Below, in pieces: positions 19,647 through 27,138 of a DNA stretch of 64,000 bases. The stretch is from assembly GCF_000383875.1 (NCBI RefSeq), contig NZ_KB912880.1:76108-140107 (forward strand). Reading direction: 5' to 3'. Source of the DNA: Caldibacillus debilis DSM 16016. GTDB lineage: Bacteria; Bacillota; Bacilli; Bacillales; Caldibacillaceae. Position 1 is the stretch's first letter. Every line of letters starts with the position of its first letter. The notes beneath the pieces were generated by a model. That model made no database searches and was not told the DNA's origin. It saw only the letters and a list, made by a program, of their open reading frames with translations. A program made the translations under genes and the position numbers.

Positions 19647-19912
19647 CCATATTTTCGATTACCGGAATTTGTTGCATTTATTATTGTAATTTAAGAAGGT
19701 GGATGGTAAATTTTAGAACAAGAAGAGATCCAAAGATGAAATATATAATAAATTGACAAAATTTGAAATTTCTTAAAAACTAATTAAGTTAAACCGAATA
19801 TTATAATAATTTGTAAGTCACTAGTACCTGGTCATCAATATAACGATTTATTATCTAATGTTTTGAGGATTGTTAATGATAATATGTTTGTCGAAATAAT
19901 GGAGTGAATATC

Positions 19913-20896
19913 ATGATTAGCTTCAAAAATGTAAGTTTTTCCTACAAGTCTTTTAAAAAGCAAGTTGGGATTCGTGGAACATTAAAGGATTTATTTAAGA
20001 GAGAACATGTAAACCATACTGCTTTAGAAAATATTACTTTTGAAGCAGAAAAAGGTGAGATTCTGGCTTTAGTAGGACCTAATGGAGCAGGAAAAACTAC
20101 ACTTATAAAATTATTAGTCGGATTGATAGAACCTTCAACGGGAAATATCGATGTACTTGGATTTAATCCTTATAAAAAGAGCAATAAATATTTATCACAG
20201 ATCGGTCTTGTAATGGGACAAAAAAGTCAGCTTACATGGGAATTACCGGCAATAGATACACTACATCTTATAAAGGCAATATATAGGATTGATTCTAAAG
20301 ATTTTACAGAGAGATTAAATTATTTTTTAAACCTGTTAAATTTGAAAGATAAGGTTGCTGTTCCTGTAAGGAAATTGTCTCTAGGAGAAAGGATGAAGTT
20401 TGAGCTAATAGCATCAGTAATCCATTATCCTAAATTACTTATTCTTGATGAACCTACAATTGGTTTAGATATTGAGAGTCAGAGAGCAATACATAAATTT
20501 TTGCTGCATTTAAATCAAACCGAGAAAACAACAATATTGATTACGAGCCATTATATGCGTGATATCGAAGCTTTGGCTAAAAGAATAATGATATTAATTA
20601 ACGGTCAAATTAAATACGATGGAGATATTAAACAATTAGTAAATACATTTAATAAGGGTAACACGATTATAGTAAAAACAAAGAGTGAACTTCCTGATGA
20701 AATACTGGGATATAAGATTAAAAGGGGTTCAGAAGAAAATAGTTGGGAGATATTGTTACAAGCAGGAGAATCTTATTATGAATTATTATCTTATCTTACT
20801 AATAATTTCCAGATTGAGAGTTTTCATATGAAAGAAACTCCATTTGAGGACATCATTTTCAATATCTTTACTGAAACGAAGGAGAGTTCAAGTTGA
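19913..20896 (+). CDS. ABC transporter ATP-binding protein, COG4586-like
   Basis: ATPase subunit (327 aa) of an ABC-2 type exporter. Walker A GPNGAGKT is at residues 55-62, the signature is LSLGE rather than LSGGQ, Walker B is LLILDEPTIGLD, and the switch histidine is in LITSHYMRD. The sequence around residues 20-36 (KDLFKREHVNHTALENITF) and MGQKSQLTWELPAIDT is characteristic of the COG4586 group, always paired with two DUF990-type permeases. The ATG at 19913 lies seven bases after GGAGTG; a GTG at 19904 overlaps that site. It is strongly AT-rich. The permease gene overlaps its stop codon. Confidence 0.9.
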   Translation: MISFKNVSFSYKSFKKQVGIRGTLKDLFKREHVNHTALENITFEAEKGEILALVGPNGAGKTTLIKLLVGLIEPSTGNIDVLGFNPYKKSNKYLSQIGLVMGQKSQLTWELPAIDTLHLIKAIYRIDSKDFTERLNYFLNLLNLKDKVAVPVRKLSLGERMKFELIASVIHYPKLLILDEPTIGLDIESQRAIHKFLLHLNQTEKTTILITSHYMRDIEALAKRIMILINGQIKYDGDIKQLVNTFNKGNTIIVKTKSELPDEILGYKIKRGSEENSWEILLQAGESYYELLSYLTNNFQIESFHMKETPFEDIIFNIFTETKESSS

Positions 20897-21672
20897 GTAA
20901 ATACTTATATGTTTTTAGAAACGAGATTTTACTAAATTTGACTTATAAAGGTAATATCATTTCGAGTTTTATTGTTCAAATAATTCAAATGATAACGACG
21001 GTTTTTGTGTGGAGAGCTTTATATTCGGGGGAGAATGATATTGGTAATTATAACATATCAGAAATGACTACTTATTTAATCTTAACATCCTTATTAAGTG
21101 TAATATTTTCTCCTAACAGTGCTTTTAGATTATCCAATCTTATTAGCAGCGGAAAACTTTCAATTTTATTAATAAGACCATACTCTTATTTTTTTGAAAG
21201 CTTTTCAGTTTTTTTAGGACAAAAAGTAGTTCAGATTTGTGTAGTATTCATCATGATTATTTGTTTTTTTATGTTAGGCTTATTTCAGTTTTCGTTTCCA
21301 AATATTGTTTCTATATTATTGGTTCTAACTAATTTCATTTTATTATTTATTTTTTTATCAGTTATGGGAGAATTAAGCTTTTGGTTAATTGAAATGTGGC
21401 CATTACGCCCAATTTATAATGGTTTACTCTCACTATTTGGGGGAGTAATGTTTCCTTTGGATTTACTCCCGGAAAGCATATTGAATATAATACAATTTAC
21501 ACCTTTCTCGCTCTTTGGTTATGTAAATACAAAAGCGATTATGGGAGAGTTGTCTACTGACGCAATGTTTAACTTCTTAATAGCTTCTATGTTATGGATA
21601 ATATTTTTCCAAATTATTTATATTATTTTATGGAAAAAGGGATTAAAGAAATACGAAGGAGTGGGAATATAA
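20893..21672 (+). CDS. ABC-2 type permease, COG4587-like
   Basis: Integral membrane subunit of 259 aa with six predicted helices. It starts at a TTG that overlaps the stop of the ATPase gene, with GGAGAG 7-12 bases upstream. The hydrophobic pattern and the region WPLRPIYNGLLSLFGGVMFP, a conserved Gly-rich stretch before the last helices, fit the DUF990/COG4587 permeases. It should form a heterodimer with the next gene product. Very AT-rich. Confidence 0.85.
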   Translation: MSKYLYVFRNEILLNLTYKGNIISSFIVQIIQMITTVFVWRALYSGENDIGNYNISEMTTYLILTSLLSVIFSPNSAFRLSNLISSGKLSILLIRPYSYFFESFSVFLGQKVVQICVVFIMIICFFMLGLFQFSFPNIVSILLVLTNFILLFIFLSVMGELSFWLIEMWPLRPIYNGLLSLFGGVMFPLDLLPESILNIIQFTPFSLFGYVNTKAIMGELSTDAMFNFLIASMLWIIFFQIIYIILWKKGLKKYEGVGI

Positions 21673-22448
21673 TGTTTTTCAATTACCTAAAAATTGTATG
21701 GAGTTTAAGTATTTCCCAATTTTTTATATATAGATTAACTTCTGTTTTCGTATGTTTTTTCGGTGTGTTATTTACAGCAATTGAAGTTATAACTCTTTTT
21801 GTCCTATATCATTATACAGACTCAATAAATGGTTGGGACTTTTATAGTTTTCTTACACTTTCTGCCACTTATACATTAATATCATATATTTATCAATTTT
21901 TCTTTACCCTATCTCATGAAAAATTAATAGATAAAATAGTAGAGGGAGATTTGGACTATGATCTAGTAAGGCCGATAGATTCGCAATTGATTAATAGTAT
22001 CAAACAATTGGATATTCCAAGTTTGATTAACATTGTTATCGCAATTGTATTACTCTGTTTTTCAGTTCCTCATGTATTAACTGGACATATTTTTGGAATA
22101 GTTATGTACATATTATTTGTATTGATGGGTGTTTACTTTTATTATTTAGTTAATCAATTTTTTATAAACTTTGCTTTTTGGATCGAACGGCCCTATCAAA
22201 TAGCAGCTATTCCTGAATATTTATTAGATATAGCAAGTCGTCCAAGGAATGTTTATCCTCCTATTTTACATGTGCTATTTGTATGGGTTTTTCCAATTCT
22301 ACTTAGTACAAATTTACCTGCTGAAATATTAAGAGGCGATTATAGTGTGGTTACATTAGTGTACTATTTATTTTTTATTATATTGTTTTCATTCTTAGTT
22401 AGAATACAGTGGAAACAAGCATTAAAGAAATATCAATCTGCAAATTAA
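21672..22448 (+). CDS. ABC-2 type permease, COG3694-like
   Basis: Second membrane subunit, 258 aa, six predicted helices. The ATG shares one base with the preceding stop (TAATG), so translation is coupled. The motif EGDLDYDLVRPIDSQ after helix 2 is the counterpart of SGKLSILLIRPYSYF in its partner and is typical of this permease pair. Near residue 155-160 FWIERPYQIAAIPEYLLD is conserved in COG3694. The exported substrate is unknown. Confidence 0.85.
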   Translation: MFFNYLKIVWSLSISQFFIYRLTSVFVCFFGVLFTAIEVITLFVLYHYTDSINGWDFYSFLTLSATYTLISYIYQFFFTLSHEKLIDKIVEGDLDYDLVRPIDSQLINSIKQLDIPSLINIVIAIVLLCFSVPHVLTGHIFGIVMYILFVLMGVYFYYLVNQFFINFAFWIERPYQIAAIPEYLLDIASRPRNVYPPILHVLFVWVFPILLSTNLPAEILRGDYSVVTLVYYLFFIILFSFLVRIQWKQALKKYQSAN

Positions 22449-22466
22449 TAGTAAATTGAGATGATC

Positions 22467-23463
22467 GAGTCCATCGTTGTGTGTAAATTTTCCCTCGGTT
22501 AGAATGCCCGCTTCAAGTGGAAGATGGAACATTTCGCGTCTTTGAGAGGCTGCGACAGACGCTTTTTAGCCGATACTTATGATCTTGTTGTTTTTGTTCA
22601 CGGCCTGGGATTTACGCCACTCCAGATAGCGGTCCATATCCAAATACTTTCTGCCGCCGGCCCATTTCTCGTCGATTTCCATGAGTTATGCTCCCATCAG
22701 CCGTTTGGCCGATTCCCGATTGGGAAAGATGCGATCACCCGTTCCCGACGGCGGATTTCCTCGTTCAAGCGCGCAAGGGCTGGTTGTGCGGAGACGCCTG
22801 CGGTACTTTTCCGGCAAAAGCGGGACCGCCGTCGCATCTTCAAAACCGGCTTCCAGGATTGCCATGGCTTTCGGCGCTTTCGTTTTGTATGCCTCCAGAA
22901 CCTGATTCAAGCGTAGCCGCGCCGCATCCAGATCCGGTGCGTCGAAAATGGCCCGTACTCGGCTATGTATTTCATCTTACATAGCTTTCGGCGTGGCATC
23001 CAGAATATTGCGCAGGAAGTGGGTCTGACACCGCTGCCAGGTGACGCCTTGGAAGGGTTTACGGATGGTCCGCACCAACCCGCCGTGGACATCCGACACA
23101 ATCCGATCGACGCCTCGGAGCCCGCGGCTTTTCAGCCAGCTAAAAAATTCACCCCAACTAGATTCGTACCGTTTCGATATCCTTTCGTTCTTCCGTCCGT
23201 TCGTAGGGCTCTGCCCTCAATTGTTCCGTTGCCTGGGCTTGTAACACTTGGTTCAGTACGGATTCCGGCAGCTTGGCTACTCCCGCATCCTGGGTGTTAC
23301 CGAGAAAAGTTGATGCAAAAGTTGCGAATCTACGGTAATCTGATTTTGAGCCATTTCACCCCCCCTCTCTTTGGAATGTTTTCTCGACGACTACATTCAA
23401 CCGAGGGGATTTGAAAATGGCTCATTTTTTTTAGATTCCTTTTTACACAATTTTACGGACTTA
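22467..23463 (-). mobile_element. Decayed IS256-family element
   Basis: Imperfect terminal inverted repeats face each other: GAGTCCATCGTTGTGTGTAA from 22467 and, on the minus strand from 23463, AAGTCCGTAAAATTGTGTAA. Inside is a transposase broken by frameshifts and an internal deletion. The element is about 300 bp short of a full IS256 copy. Confidence 0.8.
22566..23354 (-). pseudogene. IS256-family (mutator) transposase remnant
   Basis: Reads leftwards from ATG 23354 (MAQNQITVDSQLLHQLF) and stops early. It resumes as SWLKSRGLRGVDRIVSDVHG, then WQRCQTHFLRNILDATPK, and ends with EIDEKWAAGRKYLDMDRYLEW, all hallmark blocks of IS256 transposases. The first DDE aspartate region has been deleted, and several stops and frame changes are visible. 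Confidence 0.85.
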
Positions 23464-23529
23464 ACTTCCTAACGTACGACTCTTGTTTATATTAGAATAA
23501 GGACTTGTTCTTGTAATTTTTCCAAAGAA

Positions 23530-23580
23530 CGGTCGTAAGTATTTCTTTTCTTCCTGAAATACTTCGACCGGTCTTTTTTT
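23530..23580 (+). terminator. Orphan strong terminator beside spoVID
   Basis: CGGTCGTAAGTATTTC pairs with GAAATACTTCGACCG, followed by seven T. It lies on the core side of the IS256 relic and points rightwards, with no intact gene ending just before it. Confidence 0.75.
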
Positions 23581-23828
23581 GGTCGTGTTGCGGATTTTAT
23601 AATTAGCGGTTCGATTTAACCAGTCCCTGAAAGAATGGAAGAAGCCGCGGGCCGGGAAATTTTGTTCGAACGTCCCGTTCCCTCAGGGATCCGCCGGGCC
23701 GATGGGAGGCGTTTCTCCTGTCCCGCGGGTATTTCCTGTCTTGAACATAATTCCCCTCTTTTTTTCATAAAGTATATTGATCATGGCCGTCACGATCATC
23801 GAATGTTTGAAAGGGAGGGGGATTGCGG

Positions 23829-25196
23829 ATGGCTGAGGAAAGGCCGTCGGCATTGAGATTTTCTTTGGCAGATGTGGTACGCTTCCGCAAAGGAGAAGAG
23901 ATCGAGGAATTGATCAGCTTATCTTTGGAACCGGAAATCCTCGTCCAGGAAAGGGACCATTACTATTCCATCCGGGGATCCCTGAACATGTTCGGGGAAT
24001 ACAGGGTCGCACCGGGCGAGGAGGAAGACGGGGAAGAAGATTTCTTCAACTTTTCCGGGCTGCGGTATGTGGATGTCATCGAAACGAGGGAGGAGGGGAT
24101 TAACGAGTTCCGCCACGATTTCCCCGTGGACATCTCCGTTCCGAAGTACCGGGTGAGGAATATTGAGGAATTGAATTTGGATATCGATTCCTTCGACTAT
24201 GAAATCCCCGGAAAAGGGGAATTAAGGCTGAGGGCGGAAATTTTGATCTCCGGCATCTACGATGAGGACGAACGGGAGGAAGAAGGGGAAGCGGAAGAAA
24301 CGGAAAGGCCCGGGGAAGAGGGCTTGGAAGCGGAATTCGGATTGTTGAAAGAACTGAACGGCGATCAAAAGGAAGACGATGATTACAACTTTTTCGTGGA
24401 AGCGAGGAAATCCGCCCGCCTGGATGAAGGGGAAGGGAAAGGTCCGGAGGAGGAATTTGTCTCGATCCAGATTTTTTCCAACGAAGAGGCGGATGACGAA
24501 ACGAAGAAAGAGGTTCCGTTCGATGGAGAGGAGATTTCCGCCCCGGGCGGGGAGCCCGCATCTTCACGGAAAGAGGGAGAGATTTTCGCCGCATCCGAAG
24601 CCACAGCCGTGAAGGCGGGAACGGAATCTTCCCCGGCGGAGAAGGAACGGCCTGCCCTTTCCGGCCTTAGGGGAGAAAATCCGCCGGCGGACGGTGCAAA
24701 GGAAGATGCCGGGCATCCATCCGGACCTCCGGAATGGGGGGAGGAGCGCGGGAAAGGGGAAAGGACAGCCGCTTTTTTTGAGGAGCCTGAGGTAAAAGGA
24801 AAAGCATCGGAAGGGACGGAGGCAAGGCCGGGAGAAGGAAACGATTTGCCGGAGCAGCCGGATGGCGGACCGGACCGTTTGCCGGAAGCGGAGGAACAAA
24901 ACGGACCGGACACGCAGCCCCGGGAGATCCATTACCAGGCGAACGAGGAACCGGTCCAGGAAAAGAGCGTCATTTCGCTGGCGGATATTTTCGCCCATAA
25001 GGATGCGGAGACGAAACTGACGAGATGGAAAGTGTATTTCGTTCAAGAGGAGGATACGCTGCAGGACATCGCCGAGAAATACGAAACGAACGTGTCCCAA
25101 TTGCTGCGGGCCAATGGCCTCGAATCGGATCATGAGGTTTACCCGGGGCAAGTGCTTTACATTCCCGAAACGAAGGGACATTTGACCAATTCGTGA
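23829..25196 (+). CDS. spoVID: Stage VI sporulation protein D, spore coat morphogen
   Basis: Mother-cell protein that drives encasement of the spore by the coat through contacts with SpoIVA and SafA. The N-terminal domain (residues 1 to about 140, with RGSLNMFGEY) resembles B. subtilis SpoVID. The middle (about 145-385) is highly acidic and low-complexity. The C-terminus carries a LysM domain from about 408 to 452 (WKVYFVQEEDTLQDIAEKYE, ending GQVLYIPE). The ATG at 23829 follows GGGAGGGGG. It is followed by a strong terminator. Its usual upstream neighbour hemL has been displaced by the island. Length is 455 aa, shorter than the B. subtilis protein of about 575. Confidence 0.92.
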   Translation: MAEERPSALRFSLADVVRFRKGEEIEELISLSLEPEILVQERDHYYSIRGSLNMFGEYRVAPGEEEDGEEDFFNFSGLRYVDVIETREEGINEFRHDFPVDISVPKYRVRNIEELNLDIDSFDYEIPGKGELRLRAEILISGIYDEDEREEEGEAEETERPGEEGLEAEFGLLKELNGDQKEDDDYNFFVEARKSARLDEGEGKGPEEEFVSIQIFSNEEADDETKKEVPFDGEEISAPGGEPASSRKEGEIFAASEATAVKAGTESSPAEKERPALSGLRGENPPADGAKEDAGHPSGPPEWGEERGKGERTAAFFEEPEVKGKASEGTEARPGEGNDLPEQPDGGPDRLPEAEEQNGPDTQPREIHYQANEEPVQEKSVISLADIFAHKDAETKLTRWKVYFVQEEDTLQDIAEKYETNVSQLLRANGLESDHEVYPGQVLYIPETKGHLTNS

Positions 25197-25246
25197 GGCT
25201 GCTCCGAAGAGCCTTGACCGGAAGGCTTTCAGGCAGCCCTTTTTTT
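25197..25246 (+). terminator. Terminator of spoVID
   Basis: Two-tier hairpin: outer stem GGCTGC / GCAGCC and inner stem AGAGCCTT / AAGGCTTT, followed by seven T directly after the spoVID stop. Confidence 0.85.
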
Positions 25247-25442
25247 CGCCCGTTTTTGGCAAACGGCTGGAGCAAAGGATTGCGGCCATCGGGCTGATCG
25301 CTGCGGCACGGCTTCCAAAGCCGCCGCAAGCTGGCAAGAAACCGCGGCTCCGGAAAGACCGGTCAGGCGCCTTAGGTCCTCCCATCGGGAAAGTTTACAC
25401 TTGAAAAAAGGGCTAATCTGGAAATGGGCAGGCGAAAGCGAG

Positions 25443-26471
25443 ATGGATGCGGAGAACAGGCAAAGGATACGGACCGTTTTGCGGGAATACGGGTTGGAGG
25501 CGGAACGGATCGAAGCCTTTGGAAAAATGCATAAAGTGTACGGGAAAAGGGGAATTTTCGGGCTGAAGGAGACGACGGAGCAAAAGGGGAGGAACATGCT
25601 CCGCTCCCTGACGGTCCTTTATGACAAGGGCTTTTTCCACGTCGTCCCTGTCTGTTTGACAAGAAGGGGGTATCCTGGGGTCCGTTTTCCGGGGAAATTT
25701 TTTTATTTGCTGCCCTGGATGGAGGGAAAAAGCGGCGGACAACAGGGGAAGACCGGGGACAGGATGTTCCGGGAACTGGGGAAAATGCATTACTTTACCG
25801 CCCGGGAGATCCCACTCGACAAAAGGCGGGCGGAGAATGATTACTTGCGGGCCAAGGAGCGGATCGAAAGGGAAAAGGAAGAATTGGAGAGATTCATGGA
25901 TCTTTGCGAACAAAAAACCTATTTGTCCCCTTTCGAGTGGATCTTTACGGATTATTTTTTCGAGATTTGGCAGGCCTATGAATTTGCCGGCGCAAAGCTG
26001 GAGCGATGGTTCACGGAAACCGTGAGCCGCGGAAGCCTGCGCAGCGTCCTCATCCACGGGCGTCTGTCCTTGGATCACTTCATCTTTGACGAACGGGGAA
26101 CCGGCCGTTTTATCAACCTGGAACACAGCCGGCGGGCCTCCCCCGTTTTTGATCTACTGCCGTTTTTTCGGGAGATTTTGCAGACTCGGGACGGTGAAGC
26201 GTTCCATTGGATGAATCACTATTGGAAATATTTCCCATGGCGGGAGGAGGAGCAATTCCTGCTCCAAGCCGGACTGGCATGTCCGCATCCGTTGATGAAG
26301 CTTGTCAAAGCCTATTCCCTTCCGGAGAAAAAAATGGGGGAATATGATGCCGCCAAAGGGATGATGCAGGAAATCCGGCGGCTGCTCCATATCAAAGGGT
26401 TCGTTTTGGAATTGGAAAAAGGGCTGCCGGCCGGCGGAACGGATGCCGGAGATCAAGGGGACCCGGAATGA
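25443..26471 (+). CDS. ysxE: Spore coat protein YsxE, CotS-type kinase fold
   Basis: Member of the CotS/YsxE family of coat proteins built on an aminoglycoside-phosphotransferase-like fold. The family pattern is visible in KMHKVYGKRGIFGLKET (nucleotide-binding lysine region), YLLPWMEG (hinge) and LIHGRLSLDHFIFD (catalytic loop). The loop has Arg where active phosphotransferases have Asp (HGD), so it is probably a pseudokinase. ATG 25443 gives 342 aa; a TTG at 25401 would add 14 residues and no strong ribosome site decides. Its place after spoVID is conserved. Confidence 0.85.
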   Translation: MDAENRQRIRTVLREYGLEAERIEAFGKMHKVYGKRGIFGLKETTEQKGRNMLRSLTVLYDKGFFHVVPVCLTRRGYPGVRFPGKFFYLLPWMEGKSGGQQGKTGDRMFRELGKMHYFTAREIPLDKRRAENDYLRAKERIEREKEELERFMDLCEQKTYLSPFEWIFTDYFFEIWQAYEFAGAKLERWFTETVSRGSLRSVLIHGRLSLDHFIFDERGTGRFINLEHSRRASPVFDLLPFFREILQTRDGEAFHWMNHYWKYFPWREEEQFLLQAGLACPHPLMKLVKAYSLPEKKMGEYDAAKGMMQEIRRLLHIKGFVLELEKGLPAGGTDAGDQGDPE

Positions 26472-26507
26472 AAGGCGGCCGGTGATCCTGAAAGACTTGC
26501 CGCCCCG

Positions 26508-26699
26508 TCAGAAGAATTCGAAATGAAAGGCGATCGCGATGAGAAGAAAGAGCAGAAGCAAAATGACATCGAAGGTGGTGGGCAAAAAAACCGTCCGGAT
26601 CGCCTGGAAAATGCAAAAGGGAATGATCAATTGACGGGCGATCTCCCTCGCCGTCCGCAGCCGGGGAGGCAAAGTGTAAGGGTTAAATCTTCTGCGCAA
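26508..26699 (-). CDS. Small conserved membrane protein
   Basis: A 63-residue basic protein with one or two hydrophobic segments. It starts RRRFNPYTLPPRLRTAREI and ends in a long hydrophobic helix FDVILLLLFLLIAIAFHFEF. The TTG start is preceded by a perfect AAAGGAGG ten bases upstream, which is the main reason to call it. It is convergent with ysxE and divergent from the valS leader. I recall similar short proteins near valS in other Bacillaceae but cannot confirm a family. Function unknown. Confidence 0.7.
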   Translation of the reverse strand: MRRRFNPYTLPPRLRTAREIARQLIIPFCIFQAIRTVFLPTTFDVILLLLFLLIAIAFHFEFF

Positions 26700-26804
26700 A
26701 GCCGGAAAACCTCCTTTACGGAAACGGGATTACTATTATTTTTATGTCCCCGCCGGCAAAATAGTGATTGAAAGGTATTTTTCCCGGGAAATCGGAAATA
26801 ATGA

Positions 26805-26834
26805 TTGACGAAAAAGATTGGTATCGAATAAAAT
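26805..26834 (+). promoter_or_regulatory. Sigma-A promoter of the valS leader
   Basis: TTGACG at 26805-26810 and TAAAAT at 26829-26834, 18 bases apart, just upstream of the T-box leader. Confidence 0.7.
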
Positions 26835-26841
26835 ATAAGAT

Positions 26842-27118
26842 AAAACCTGACCCTTTTAAACATGACAAAGCCATATGCGTTGAACGGGAGGAGTACAATC
26901 CCCACTGCATTCAAGAGAGGGAATCGGCTGGTGGAAGATTCCTATGCAGCGGATTGGAAGGTCGCCCGGGAGCAGCTTTTGCGAAAGACGTCGCCGTCGA
27001 TTAGCAAAAGCCGGCGGATGCCGTTAACCGAAGGAGTGCCGGATGCAGCCGTCTGCATCCGTGAAAAAAGGTGGTACCGCGAATCCCATTCGTCCTTTTG
27101 ACGTTTGGGATTTTTTAT
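26842..27118 (+). promoter_or_regulatory. T-box riboswitch of valS
   Basis: tRNA-sensing leader. The stem I AG-bulge region AGAGAGGGAATCGG and GCTGGTGGAAG are visible at about 26912-26939. The probable specifier codon is GTC (Val) at 26961-26963, in GGAAGGTCGCCC. The antiterminator T-box AAGGTGGTACCGCG is at 27068-27081. The competing terminator pairs AATCCCA (27082-27088) and CGTC with GACG and TGGGATT (to 27112), followed by a T-run. Uncharged tRNA-Val should stabilise the antiterminator and allow valS transcription. Confidence 0.93.
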
Positions 27119-27138
27119 TTTGGAAAGGAGGAGATCGC

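Noticed and set aside
22467-23463. Active IS256 transposase with programmed frameshift
   Set aside because: Several stops, frame changes and loss of the first DDE aspartate region are inconsistent with a single programmed event.
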